This document shows, in pieces, positions 9,021 through 16,934 of a DNA stretch of 56,885 bases. This DNA comes from Muribaculaceae bacterium Isolate-110 (HZI). Its GTDB lineage: Bacteria; Bacteroidota; Bacteroidia; Bacteroidales; Muribaculaceae. The notes under the pieces are model-generated. The model saw only the letters and a program-made list of their open reading frames with translations, searched no databases and had not been told where the DNA came from. The stretch spans positions 1 through 56,885 of the forward strand of contig RIBL01000020.1 of the NCBI GenBank assembly GCA_003762875.1, given 5' to 3'. The position numbers were made by a program, and so were the translations under genes. Within the stretch, counting starts at the first letter, position 1; the number at the start of each line of letters is the position of its first letter.

Positions 9021-9272
9021 TTATAGGAATATTACAATCAAGATTATAGCTAAAACGAGGAAGCCGAGAAAACCATTGGCAAGGTTGTTGTCGGCATGGT
9101 CTATGTTGCTGAAATCGTCCGAACCATAACGTATTTGCTCGTATGATACTTTACGCCCTCGACGGAACAGTCGCAAACAGCCATACCGAAGCCCGGCACC
9201 GATATGTAGAATCGCACTGCCGAACCATGAACGGATAAATATTTCAGCAATCAATTCCATTAAAGTTTCCAT
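9021..9272 (-). CDS. small membrane protein
   Basis: 83 residues: an amphipathic or membrane N terminus (ELIAEIFIRSWFGSAILHIGAGL), a charged middle with RRGRK, and a strongly hydrophobic C-terminal segment (GFLGFLVLAIILIVIFL). The start codon overlaps the stop of the upstream gene by one base (TAATG), so translation is probably coupled. Family unknown. Confidence 0.55.
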   Translation of the reverse strand: METLMELIAEIFIRSWFGSAILHIGAGLRYGCLRLFRRGRKVSYEQIRYGSDDFSNIDHADNNLANGFLGFLVLAIILIVIFL

Positions 9273-9991
9273 TATTTCACACCATATTTGGATTTGAAAG
9301 CCTCTTCCTCAATAAAGTTTTCAAGCAACGCATGGCACGCATCGTTTTCAGTAAGATGATTGCTCAATGTTTTTGCCGATCCTCTGTCATCGATATAAAC
9401 AAGTTTATATGTGTCTCCATCTCGCATTACCACCACACAGTCGGGTTTGCTGGTTGTATCAAATCCAAATCGACACGATTCAATTCCCATAACTTTAAGA
9501 TATTGTGCCACCGATGCTTGGTCTAATTTCTGTGACAACATCGGCTGTTCCCAATACCGTTCAAGTTTATCATTCAGTATGTCGCATACTTTACCAACTG
9601 ATACAAAAGTGTTCACAATTCCGGTGTTTTTCCCTCCTCCGGTCAAGTAATCCGCCCTTATGATTTTAGCACTTCCTATTTTTGTTATGACAAACATCTC
9701 AACACGCAGAAAAGGAATAATCTCATATTTCATCTTTGCCGGTATCAGATATTCGAGACGGTCATCAAATATCCTTGCAAGCGGTTTTCGCATCGCGAAC
9801 AATATCAGCCAACCTATCCCGACAATCATCCCGAAAGAGAAGAATATCATTCCCATATAACCGATAAAGTTATCTATACCAGAACGAGGATTGTTTGTCA
9901 TAAAGAACCCACCAACAACAAATAACAAGCTGATCAGCGTAAAACCAATCACGCGCCATATACTCGGATATATGTCAGTTCGATTATTCAT
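9272..9991 (-). CDS. membrane protein with PH-like domain (STM3941-type)
   Basis: 239 residues. Two N-terminal membrane segments (about 10-30 and 42-66) are followed by a soluble beta-rich region (RIFDDRLEYLIPAKMKYEIIPFLRVEMFVI) with the layout of bacterial PH-like domains such as the STM3941 family. The C-terminal half (VAQYLKVMGIESCRFGF..., VVVMRDGDTYKLVYIDD) is an added domain I do not know. Coupled by overlaps to both neighbours (9988-9991 and 9272). Confidence 0.55.
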   Translation of the reverse strand: MNNRTDIYPSIWRVIGFTLISLLFVVGGFFMTNNPRSGIDNFIGYMGMIFFSFGMIVGIGWLILFAMRKPLARIFDDRLEYLIPAKMKYEIIPFLRVEMFVITKIGSAKIIRADYLTGGGKNTGIVNTFVSVGKVCDILNDKLERYWEQPMLSQKLDQASVAQYLKVMGIESCRFGFDTTSKPDCVVVMRDGDTYKLVYIDDRGSAKTLSNHLTENDACHALLENFIEEEAFKSKYGVK

Positions 9992-10287
9992 TCAAAACCT
10001 ACTGTTAATGCTTTAATGGTATAATTCCAACCCATGACATATACGAACCACATCAGAGCGATATTTATAAAAAGAATTACAAGCAAAGCAGGTCCGACCT
10101 CTTTATACTTATTCCTGAACGCATAGACTACATTTGCCGTCTGTGCGAATATCAGCAATATATTTGCGACCAACAGACACCAATTAATCTTGGTAGTCCC
10201 TCCTGCAAAAAGAACAGCGAAAGAAAAGAAGAACGTAATCGCAAACAATACCACAATTATCCATTTTGCCCGATAAATCAGTTTCAT
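9988..10287 (-). CDS. small three-helix membrane protein
   Basis: 99 residues with three hydrophobic segments (IIVVLFAITFFFSFAVLF, WCLLVANILLIFAQ, LLVILFINIALMWFVYVM). 4-base overlaps with both the upstream and downstream genes place it firmly in the operon. No family recognised. Confidence 0.55.
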   Translation of the reverse strand: MKLIYRAKWIIVVLFAITFFFSFAVLFAGGTTKINWCLLVANILLIFAQTANVVYAFRNKYKEVGPALLVILFINIALMWFVYVMGWNYTIKALTVGFE

Positions 10288-11066
10288 CGCTTGCCTCCTT
10301 TTTTATTATTCCTGACAGATTTTATTGGAGCCGGCCTAACGGCTTCGTTTGGCATTACGTTTTCAAGCACGTCCCTGACGGTCTGCTGAACTTTGATTTT
10401 TAGATATACCGATTCTTGACGTTTATGGTCGAAGGTTTTCAGATACAACATATTGTTGTCTTGCCAGAAAATAGTGCGAAGTCCGGATTCATCGCCCTGA
10501 CAATAAGGCTCTTCACCACTGTATTGAAGGCTCTTGTATGACTCAAATTCATATATGAAGTTTCCTTCGCGACGAAAGAACCTCAAATCCAAAGGCCAGT
10601 CGCAATCATAACCGACCTGCGACACATAAATCCCATTGGTGTTTACCGCCGTGGGACAAGCCGCGCGACAGATATATTTACCGTTCTCAGAATCAAACCA
10701 CCATATTGCATCGTCATGCGGCGATTCAGGGATAATGAAACCATATAATTTCAGTTCAGGCAGAAATGTTAGCCATCGTTTGTCAAAACCAAAATCCGGG
10801 TTATCATAAATAGCATATATTTCTTGTTGCCAAGCAGAATCAAGACGTTCAAATTTAGCTTGCGACTCCTTCAACACCATAGAGACAATATCATTATCGG
10901 CAATGGTATCAGCCGGAATGACATTATAGCGAGAACACTCTCTTTCAGCTTTAACATATTCCGTTTCGCTTATTTTCTCCACCGAGAAAACTGTTTGTGC
11001 GGACGCAACAGAAGCATACACCATCACAATCAGCAATATCCAAAATCGTTTATCAGTCAGTTTCAT
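10284..11066 (-). CDS. secreted hypothetical protein with TDKRFW N terminus
   Basis: 260 residues starting at ATG 11066 (MKLTDKRFWILLIVMVYASV), which follows a good ribosome-binding site (GGAGG) and reproduces the MKxTDKRFW start of the genes at 7606 and 8402. The N terminus is a signal peptide (cleavage after VASAQ). The mature protein is soluble, with paired acidic and aromatic segments (AIWWFDSENGKYICRAACP). The start overlaps the stop of the 59-residue gene upstream by 4 bases. An upstream in-frame ATG at 11111 exists but would lie inside that gene. Function unknown. Confidence 0.6.
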   Translation of the reverse strand: MKLTDKRFWILLIVMVYASVASAQTVFSVEKISETEYVKAERECSRYNVIPADTIADNDIVSMVLKESQAKFERLDSAWQQEIYAIYDNPDFGFDKRWLTFLPELKLYGFIIPESPHDDAIWWFDSENGKYICRAACPTAVNTNGIYVSQVGYDCDWPLDLRFFRREGNFIYEFESYKSLQYSGEEPYCQGDESGLRTIFWQDNNMLYLKTFDHKRQESVYLKIKVQQTVRDVLENVMPNEAVRPAPIKSVRNNKKGGKR

Positions 11067-11242
11067 TGCCTGCCTCCTTTCCGATTGATGAGCCAGAGGA
11101 GTCCGCCCCAAAACAGAGCGTTTGCACCGACCAACATGATATTGGTCAGTGTGTCGGGGGAGTCAAAACAGAATATCAGGCTGAACATGAATAAGAGCAT
11201 GACTGCCGCCGACGCAATGGATTTGCCAATTTGATCCATCAT
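11063..11242 (-). CDS. 59-residue membrane protein (two helices)
   Basis: An open frame of 59 codons, starting MMDQIGKSIASAAVMLLF, with two hydrophobic segments (IASAAVMLLFMFSLIFCF and IMLVGANALFWGGLLWLI) and ending RKGGRQ. Its ATG overlaps the stop of the DKNYY gene as ATGA (11239-11242), and its TGA overlaps the next ATG (11063-11066). Filling the gap exactly with couplings at both ends makes this a real gene. Confidence 0.7.
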   Translation of the reverse strand: MMDQIGKSIASAAVMLLFMFSLIFCFDSPDTLTNIMLVGANALFWGGLLWLINRKGGRQ

Positions 11243-12393
11243 TTGCCGTATTTCTTTTTCAGATATTCACGTAGTTTTGGAGAATCCTTGCCTTGATATA
11301 CCTGGTGGCGGTCGAATACCGTCCAACTGTCACCATCCGGGAAATCACGCTTCTCAAAACTTTTTGGATCTGCTCCTTGAATTATTGAATCGTTCCAAAA
11401 CACGTGCTTGTTGTCTTTGCCATAATTAAAATCCGTTCCTTCGCTTCCTACATACGAAGTAACAGGTACAGGCTGAAAGGTCATTGGATCTGCTTCGGCA
11501 ACTATTTTATTGCTCCACCAAACATGGGATTTATCTCGATACCAGTTGGCGGAAATATGCTCGAAGGTTGCGACATCAGCTTCTGGAAGTACATTAAAAT
11601 GTGAATCGTAAATATGTGTGCCGTCAGAATACATCAGCCTTCCTAATTGCGTAAGTTTAGTGTAATCTTTTATCTGCGTCGGTTTCCCTTTTTGGTAGGC
11701 TCTGTTCTTATCCTGTCCTATATAGAAATCCACGACCTTGAAAGTAGCCGGGTCTGCTCCGGGTATCTCTTTCCCCATAAAGAATACTCTATGTTTATCG
11801 GCGGCATAGCATCCAGATTGAACAGGGCGATTTGCGTCTATGGGATGAAATGTGGCGTAATCGATGTTTGGAATAACTGTGCCATTCAGGTAATATCCGT
11901 TGTACTTATCTTTTCCCCAACTTGAATTTTCACCTGAGCTGTATTTCAGAATCTCAAATGAGGATTTGTCTCTTACATTCAGAGCTTTGCCATCCCAATA
12001 AAAGTCTTTTTTATCCTCAGTAAGTCTATATGAATGAACTTTGAAGGAAGCAGGGTCGGCATTTTCAATCAATTCACCATCTACATATACATACAAATTG
12101 TCTGCCGCATACCATTTGTCAATGACACGAAAAGAACTGCCATCGGCCCCTTTTATGATGTTGCCTCGATAGAATGCGTGTTTCTTATCTCGACCATAAT
12201 CATCATTCAGTTCTTCAAAAGTCTTCGGGTCAGCATCAACTCGCCTTGAGTTATGTCCGTTACCCTCATTCCATGTATGCCATGTAACTTCCTTACCGTC
12301 GTTTTTATATCCAACAGTGCAGGATGTGAGAAACATCAATATCAAAATTATTGATGCCGCACATATTGGTTTAATTGATATTAATGGTCGCAT
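11239..12393 (-). CDS. DKNYY-repeat lipoprotein
   Basis: 384 residues with a signal peptide and lipobox (LTSC, Cys about 25). The mature part is made of about eight diverged repeats of the DKNYY type: 'Y.xDKxxxYxxGxxIxGADPxSFxVxxxxYxxDK', for example DKKHAFYRGNIIKGAD, DKHRVFFMGKEIPGADPATF, DKSHVWWSNKIVAEADPMTF and DNKHVFWNDSIIQGADPKSF. DKNYY proteins are envelope or immunity-associated in other bacteria; the role here is unknown. Predicted to be anchored in the envelope. Four bases separate it from the preceding gene and it is coupled to the following one. Confidence 0.78.
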   Translation of the reverse strand: MRPLISIKPICAASIILILMFLTSCTVGYKNDGKEVTWHTWNEGNGHNSRRVDADPKTFEELNDDYGRDKKHAFYRGNIIKGADGSSFRVIDKWYAADNLYVYVDGELIENADPASFKVHSYRLTEDKKDFYWDGKALNVRDKSSFEILKYSSGENSSWGKDKYNGYYLNGTVIPNIDYATFHPIDANRPVQSGCYAADKHRVFFMGKEIPGADPATFKVVDFYIGQDKNRAYQKGKPTQIKDYTKLTQLGRLMYSDGTHIYDSHFNVLPEADVATFEHISANWYRDKSHVWWSNKIVAEADPMTFQPVPVTSYVGSEGTDFNYGKDNKHVFWNDSIIQGADPKSFEKRDFPDGDSWTVFDRHQVYQGKDSPKLREYLKKKYGK

Positions 12394-12396
12394 GGG

Positions 12397-13326
12397 CTAT
12401 TTCTTTTTGTGTTTGAACTTGATGGTTTTCTTGGCGTTACGTTTGGGGTACTTGACCTTGATTATCACAGGGTCGTCGTAGCCCTCGGCTTCAATACGAA
12501 GTATGGCTTCTTTCAATGGTTTGCCGTCTTCGTCTTGCAACCCATAGTCATAATCCCAATAAATTCGGCATGGGTGCTTCTCGTCAAAGTATTCCGGTGA
12601 AAGATGTTCGGAATCTTCCTCTCCGTCCTCATCAATACATACTCGCTCAATATAAAGATTATCACGATCAATCACGTTTCCTTTTTCGTCAGTCACTTTA
12701 AGGTCGAGGTAATGATTTATCTCTCGCCTTACAACCGGAGCTTCTCCCAATATGATGACCTTCATATCCATTGTCACATTGATTGGTTGTGCAATATCTG
12801 TCACGGTTGCTGTTTTGGACTTGAAGCCAGCGTAAGACACCTTTATTGTATCGCCTTCTTGCGCATCTATTTCAAACTTTCCATCTATGTCGGTTGTCGT
12901 GCCTTTGCCGTTTGTCAGATTCAATACTGTTGCTCCAATCAATTCTTCGGATGCTATTGAATCGACTTTAACCTCATATTCATATCTGACAAAGCCCTTG
13001 ACCTTTACGGAATCGACACTTGTCGCAGTTATGCTATCTGTAGGCAAGATAATAATATCAGCAGGTACTTGTGCCTCCGTGCTGATAGGCATTAACATGG
13101 CGAGGGATGCCGCAGAGATACCAGCGAGGGCTACGGCTTTTCCGGCGAGGGAGCGGGAACGGAGCTGCTGCTCAAGGTAACGCACCTCGGCTTCGCATTT
13201 GGGACATGTGCCGAGACAGTCGCCTTTGTAGCGACACTCCGATGTGACAAACTCGATGCCGTTAGCCTCGGCAATCTGCCGACGTATCTCTTTCAATATC
13301 TTGCAGGTCTGCTTTCCTCGTGCCAT
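12397..13326 (-). CDS. carboxypeptidase-regulatory-like domain protein with Cys-rich membrane anchor
   Basis: 309 residues from ATG 13326 (MARGKQTCKILKEIRRQIAE); a TTG two codons earlier is less likely. The N-terminal 65 residues carry ECRYKGDCLGTCPKCEAEV, a compact four-Cys cluster, then a membrane segment (GKAVALAGISAASLAMLM). A CarboxypepD_reg-like beta domain follows (about 120-185: GATVLNLTNGKGTTTDIDGKFEI, KVSYAGFKSKTATV), and a C-terminal region ends in Lys-rich KRNAKKTIKFKHKKK. The first 80 residues are almost the same as those of the TonB-like gene just upstream, so the anchor was duplicated. The function is unknown; metal or Fe-S binding at the Cys cluster is possible. Confidence 0.72.
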   Translation of the reverse strand: MARGKQTCKILKEIRRQIAEANGIEFVTSECRYKGDCLGTCPKCEAEVRYLEQQLRSRSLAGKAVALAGISAASLAMLMPISTEAQVPADIIILPTDSITATSVDSVKVKGFVRYEYEVKVDSIASEELIGATVLNLTNGKGTTTDIDGKFEIDAQEGDTIKVSYAGFKSKTATVTDIAQPINVTMDMKVIILGEAPVVRREINHYLDLKVTDEKGNVIDRDNLYIERVCIDEDGEEDSEHLSPEYFDEKHPCRIYWDYDYGLQDEDGKPLKEAILRIEAEGYDDPVIIKVKYPKRNAKKTIKFKHKKK

Positions 13327-13328
13327 AG

Positions 13329-14129
13329 TCAATAGCGGTTGGGGTCAAAACTTATTGGCAAATTCATATATACATTAACTTTCCTGCCCTCATGTTGTCC
13401 CGGAATGAAATCAGGGAACAGCCTCACGACTCTCAAGACTTCTCTATCAAGAGCGGAATCCAGACCTCGGACTATCTGTGGGTCACATACATGGCCTAAT
13501 GTGTCAACATAAAACCTTACTCCGACACTTCCTTGAAAACAACCAACCATTTCTTTCGGATATTTGAGATTGTCGCCAATGAATTTCAACAATGCAGCCT
13601 GCCCTCCCGGAAACTCCGGCATTTGCTCCACTACATTATATATTTCGACTTCATCAGTGTCATCTTCCGGTTCCATTGCGATATCGCCTTGTATTACTAT
13701 GAACTCGGAGGCGTTGTTAATCTCGCCTTCTTTAACACCTTTAATCTCAGGTGTCAAACATGAGATTGAATCTTCAAACAAGGGCATTTCGCCTTCCTCT
13801 GTATCTTCTATCTCTTCAATCATTTCGGGCGATTCAATAAATTCGCCAAGAAGATCATCATTGGTCTGATTTTTTGTTGATGTGCCGCTGCATCCCGACA
13901 TGAGAATCATGCCCGCCGAGATGCCGGCGAGGGCTACGGCTTTTCCGGAGAGAGAGCGGGCGCGAAGCTGCTGCTCAATGTAGCGCACCTCAGCCTCGCA
14001 TTTGGGGCATGTGCCGAGACAGTCGCCCTTATAGCGACACTCCGACGTTGCAAACTCGATGTCGTTAGCCTCGGCAATCTGCCGACGTATCCCCTTCAAT
14101 ATCTTGCAGGTCTGCTTTCCTCGTGTCAT
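13329..14129 (-). CDS. TonB C-terminal-domain protein with Cys-rich membrane anchor
   Basis: 266 residues from ATG 14129 (MTRGKQTCKILKGIRRQIAE). It has the same N-terminal module as the next gene: ECRYKGDCLGTCPKC at about 29-43, then a membrane or lipoprotein-like segment (GKAVALAGISAGMILMSGC). An acidic spacer follows, then a TonB C-terminal domain (about 170-262: EQMPEFPGGQAALLKFIGDNLKYP, GSVGVRFYVDTLGHV, VVRLFPDFIPGQHEGRKV). TonB domains energise outer-membrane transporters. It lies 4 bases after the radical SAM gene and 2 bases before the next gene. Confidence 0.8.
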   Translation of the reverse strand: MTRGKQTCKILKGIRRQIAEANDIEFATSECRYKGDCLGTCPKCEAEVRYIEQQLRARSLSGKAVALAGISAGMILMSGCSGTSTKNQTNDDLLGEFIESPEMIEEIEDTEEGEMPLFEDSISCLTPEIKGVKEGEINNASEFIVIQGDIAMEPEDDTDEVEIYNVVEQMPEFPGGQAALLKFIGDNLKYPKEMVGCFQGSVGVRFYVDTLGHVCDPQIVRGLDSALDREVLRVVRLFPDFIPGQHEGRKVNVYMNLPISFDPNRY

Positions 14130-14133
14130 AGAG

Positions 14134-14754
14134 TCAGTGTTTACGGATTTGGTAGGTGAATAAATCGAATCGGGTGAAGCCGAGGGCTTCAAGTGCCTTG
14201 CGGCTGTTCTCTCGGTCGATGTCGGTGTTGTAGCCGGGTATCAGCGGTATGCGGACTATGCAGTCGCTTTGCCGTCCTGTATCGGCTATCAGGCGGAGAT
14301 TTTCGAGGACAAGAGCGTTGTTTTGCCCCGTGTAGTCGCGGTAAATATCGGGGTTCATATCCTTGATGTCGATAATCAGGGTGTTGACCACCGGGAGCAA
14401 CGCCTCGATGTTGGAGGTCGGCACATTGAGCGACGTTTCCAGGTTGAGCTGCCATGCCGAACCGCACAGCTCGCGGAATTCACGTATAAACTGTGGGCGC
14501 AGACAAGGTTCTCCGCCGCCGAAAGTAACGCCACCGTTTGTGGCAATGAAATAAAGCTCGTCAATGCGGGTCTCGGCATAGAGCTGTTCCGGCGAATAAT
14601 CACGGAAACGTCCACTGTCGCCTAACGACTGCGGGTTAAGACAATAGCGGCAACGTAGCGGACAGCCATGAAAAGCCACAAGCGTAGTCACGCCATCACC
14701 GTCGGTAGAAAGGCGATGCCGTGCGATACCTATTATCTTAGCCCGTTGCCTCAT
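14134..14754 (-). CDS. radical SAM activating-enzyme-like protein
   Basis: 206 residues. CPLRCRYC (about 30-37) is the CxxxCxxC motif that binds the SAM-linked 4Fe-4S cluster, and VTFGGGEPCL is the SAM-contacting GGE motif. IDIKDMNPDIYRDYTG and VRIPLIPGYN complete the pattern of glycyl-radical activating enzymes (PflA/NrdG/YjjW type). No glycyl radical enzyme is encoded in the window, and the next two genes both carry a four-Cys N-terminal module. So the substrate could be one of them; this is a guess from context. First gene of the long - strand operon. Confidence 0.8.
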   Translation of the reverse strand: MRQRAKIIGIARHRLSTDGDGVTTLVAFHGCPLRCRYCLNPQSLGDSGRFRDYSPEQLYAETRIDELYFIATNGGVTFGGGEPCLRPQFIREFRELCGSAWQLNLETSLNVPTSNIEALLPVVNTLIIDIKDMNPDIYRDYTGQNNALVLENLRLIADTGRQSDCIVRIPLIPGYNTDIDRENSRKALEALGFTRFDLFTYQIRKH

Positions 14755-14779
14755 AAAGGGTCTAATGTATTTAATATCG

Positions 14780-14787
14780 CAAATTTA
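14780..14787 (-). promoter_or_regulatory. candidate -7 box for the radical SAM operon
   Basis: Read on the - strand this is TAAATTTG, matching the Bacteroidetes -7 consensus TAnnTTTG, 26 bases before the radical SAM start. A good -33 TTTG at the usual distance is not obvious. Confidence 0.4.
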
Positions 14788-15005
14788 GCGAAAATAATCG
14801 ACATTTGATGTGACAAATGTCCCATAAGAATGGGAAAAACAGCGGAAAAACAGCTTAGAGCATATTTTTTCTTAGTTTTTCACATGTTGGAGTGGGGTAT
14901 GGTGTTATTGCATGTCTTGCCATACTGAATATTAGATCCGTGGGGGAATGGACTGTTGCTTTCCGATTGGATCTGTTGGCTTTAGCGCCCGTGTATTTTT
15001 CGCTA

Positions 15006-15245
15006 CGAAGTTACGGCGGGCGATGCCGACGGCAAGTGACCGCTGTGCTTGTCTGCATGGAAAGTTGTCGGCAGCCTTCCGCAATTTGTGCCAAATTGGG
15101 TATTCCGACATCTTTCCGCTTGCCACACTTGCCTACGTCATCTATGCCCGTCGAGTATGATGTATCGAAAAAATTACCCCGGTCGCGAGAAGCCAAAAGG
15201 CTTCAAACCAAAGGGATAAATATTAACTTCTAAACATAAGGAACT
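15006..15245 (+). ncRNA. structured leader, copy 1
   Basis: Diverged copy of a leader seen three times. Conserved primary sequence: CGAAGTTACkGCG at the start (about 15006-15018), GGCAGCCTTCCGCAATTT, ATTGGGTATTCCG, CACACTTGCC and the end AACATAAGGAACTATG. Pairings: an outer helix GGCGGGC (15015-15021) with GCCCGTC (15146-15152); a central hairpin CAATTT (15082-15087) with AAATTG (15093-15098) around loop GTGCC; and a 3' hairpin GAAGCC (15189-15194) with GGCTTC (15199-15204) around AAAA. The outer and 3' helices differ in sequence from copies 2 and 3 while still pairing. It directly precedes 15246-15731. The 250 bases before it (14755-15005) hold the - strand promoter and nothing else I can identify. 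Confidence 0.65.
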
Positions 15246-15731
15246 ATGCACGGAATAGTCTATCAAATCAGTACGTCACCCATTGACTGTGATGACTACA
15301 TCGGTATCGACACCGTATCGGAGGGCGACATGGCAGGCTTCGACTATCTTTATGATACCGAAGAGAGCGAGCGCAGTGAACTCATACATGACCTTGTGGA
15401 GCGCATACTCCCAAAGGGTATGTTCACACTTGACACCGACAACGAGACCCTTGTTTATCAAGGCGGTTTTGAGGCATGGCGAAAGTCGTATCTCGACCTT
15501 ATCCGAACAAAGACGGAAGCCATTGACGAGGACAACATCATGGAATGGATAGGTCCGGCTTATCAGTTGCAAAAGACTATCGTAAACCCGCTTGAAAGCC
15601 CCGACTACTTTGTACTTGAATCGGACAGTTACGGTACCGCCGAGCGTTCTCGCGAACTTATGCTCTTAGTGAGCAAACTTGAAGCCGGAGCGAAACTATA
15701 TATAGGGGAAATACTTGGCTATCACGCTTAA
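15246..15731 (+). CDS. hypothetical protein downstream of leader copy 1
   Basis: 161 residues, acidic (MHGIVYQISTSPIDCDDYIG...). It contains IDTVSEGDMAGFDYLYD and a later WIGPAYQLQKTIVNPLESPDYFVLESD. No family recognised. The start follows AAGGAACT, the ribosome-binding site at the end of leader copy 1. First of three small genes in a + strand cluster. Confidence 0.65.
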   Translation: MHGIVYQISTSPIDCDDYIGIDTVSEGDMAGFDYLYDTEESERSELIHDLVERILPKGMFTLDTDNETLVYQGGFEAWRKSYLDLIRTKTEAIDEDNIMEWIGPAYQLQKTIVNPLESPDYFVLESDSYGTAERSRELMLLVSKLEAGAKLYIGEILGYHA

Positions 15732-15744
15732 ATACAGAAATTCT

Positions 15745-15981
15745 ATGGAATTTACTATCGAGAAAATACCTGTTTGGGCTATGTTCTACCTCGTTAACGG
15801 AGATTACTCCGGCATGACGGTCGAGGACAAGGCTATGGCAGATGAATGGTGGGAACGCAATAATGTCGTTTCCGTAAGTCCGGCTTCCGATGACGAAGGA
15901 AGCAGTCACCCTTATTTTACCCATTATCCGGCTTTCGGTCTCGCCTCTGACGTTATTGACTGCACGGTAATGGTAATGTAA
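15745..15981 (+). CDS. small conserved-type hypothetical protein
   Basis: 78 residues from ATG 15745 (MEFTIEKIPVWAMFYLVNGD). I recall similar Bacteroidales proteins with 'IPVWALxYLxNxD' and a 'HYPAFGLASDVIDCTVMV' end, often in mobile elements, but no function. An in-frame earlier ATG at 15715 lies inside the preceding gene and is less likely. Confidence 0.65.
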   Translation: MEFTIEKIPVWAMFYLVNGDYSGMTVEDKAMADEWWERNNVVSVSPASDDEGSSHPYFTHYPAFGLASDVIDCTVMVM

Positions 15982-15992
15982 AATAACTCATT

Positions 15993-16020
15993 GTCGCTCC
16001 GGCTTTCGGGCTGGAGCGAC
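15993..16020 (+). terminator. strong intergenic hairpin
   Basis: GTCGCTCC (15993-16000) pairs perfectly with GGAGCGAC (16013-16020); the inner GGC/GCT can add pairs. There is no U tract after it, so it may be a processing or stabilising element rather than a terminator. Similar hairpins separate genes in the 51454-53434 cluster. Confidence 0.5.
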
Positions 16021-16037
16021 ATAAATCGAACAATATT

Positions 16038-16661
16038 ATGGAATATCAGGAAGCAATAGACATAATCAAAGGGAAATCCGGATTATACGAAATCACGACT
16101 TCGCAGGGTAACGAGCGTAAACGGCTGTTTCTGTCGCAGAGCAACCATGTGTGCGAGTTCGCACCACGTTCAAGAAAACGAGGCTATCCGGTAGGTGTCA
16201 ATATCGTATCGGGCTGGCTTTGCCTCTCTCCGGCGAAGCCAAAAGAAACAAATCCGGTGCTGAAATTCAAACGGTATGCCGCCCGAGCCACTTTCCCCTC
16301 GGAGTTTATCCGCAAATGCCTCGCCGCCGACCCCTCAAAGGGTTGTTACGAGAACCGTTTGACTACCGGAACACGTATTGACGGAGAAATCATATCTCTT
16401 GAAGCCATAAGAAAATATGCACCTTGGGCTGTCGACGAGTTTAGCAAGGCATTGTCAGAACGAAGAAACTATACCTCCGGTCGTTTCGACTTCCGAGGCT
16501 ATGACGGCTCTCTTTGGCTTACCGTAGTTGAAAAGGATGACGGATATTATCGCAAGGGCGACATAGCCGCAGGTTTCAGCAAGGAATATCGGGGCTGTGG
16601 CAACGGCTACTACTACACACTGATAGATGATGAACACTTCATCGGCACTGACATTGACTGA
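16038..16661 (+). CDS. hypothetical protein
   Basis: 207 residues (MEYQEAIDIIKGKSGLYEITTSQ...). It contains SNHVCEFAPRSRKRGYPVGVNIVSGWLCLSP, a 'CLAADPSKGCYENRLTTGTRIDGEIIS' stretch and a GYYRKGDIAAGFSKEY end. Several Cys residues are present, but not in a recognisable zinc motif. The last protein gene before the tRNA array. Function unknown. Confidence 0.6.
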   Translation: MEYQEAIDIIKGKSGLYEITTSQGNERKRLFLSQSNHVCEFAPRSRKRGYPVGVNIVSGWLCLSPAKPKETNPVLKFKRYAARATFPSEFIRKCLAADPSKGCYENRLTTGTRIDGEIISLEAIRKYAPWAVDEFSKALSERRNYTSGRFDFRGYDGSLWLTVVEKDDGYYRKGDIAAGFSKEYRGCGNGYYYTLIDDEHFIGTDID

Positions 16662-16668
16662 TTACAAG

Positions 16669-16699
16669 CCGCTCCGACTGCAACGGTCGGGGCGGTTTT
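16669..16699 (+). terminator. Rho-independent terminator
   Basis: CCGCTCCGAC (16669-16678) pairs with GTCGGGGCGG (16686-16695) with one G-U, followed by TTTT (16696-16699). It lies just after the stop at 16661. Confidence 0.75.
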
Positions 16700-16817
16700 G
16701 CTCCGTACACTTCGCAAAACCGCCTGTTTGGCAGGATATACAATACTAAATTATGACTTGAAAATAATTTTTTTCAAATAATTTTTTGGTACGCAGATAG
16801 GCTGCATCCGGCTTATC

Positions 16818-16825
16818 TAACTTTG
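16818..16825 (+). promoter_or_regulatory. -7 box of the tRNA array promoter
   Basis: TAACTTTG fits the Bacteroidetes -7 consensus, 14 bases before the first tRNA. A T-rich stretch ending TTTTTTGG lies upstream, about where a -33 element would be. One promoter probably serves all seven tRNAs, since the gaps between them are only 6-9 bases. Confidence 0.55.
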
Positions 16826-16839
16826 CAGTGTCAAACAAA

Positions 16840-16927
16840 GGAAGCATGGGTGAGCGGTCGAAACCAGCCCTCTGCTAAGGGGCCGAGCCTCAAAAAGACT
16901 CCGAAAGTTCGAATCTTTCTGCTTCCG
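16840..16927 (+). tRNA. tRNA-Ser (GCT anticodon)
   Basis: Acceptor GGAAGCA (16840-16846) pairs with TGCTTCC (16920-16926), discriminator G. The anticodon loop CTGCTAA gives GCT. A long variable arm and T arm GAAAG-TTCGAAT-CTTTC fit a class II serine tRNA. CCA is not encoded. Confidence 0.88.
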
Positions 16928-16934
16928 CTTCAAA

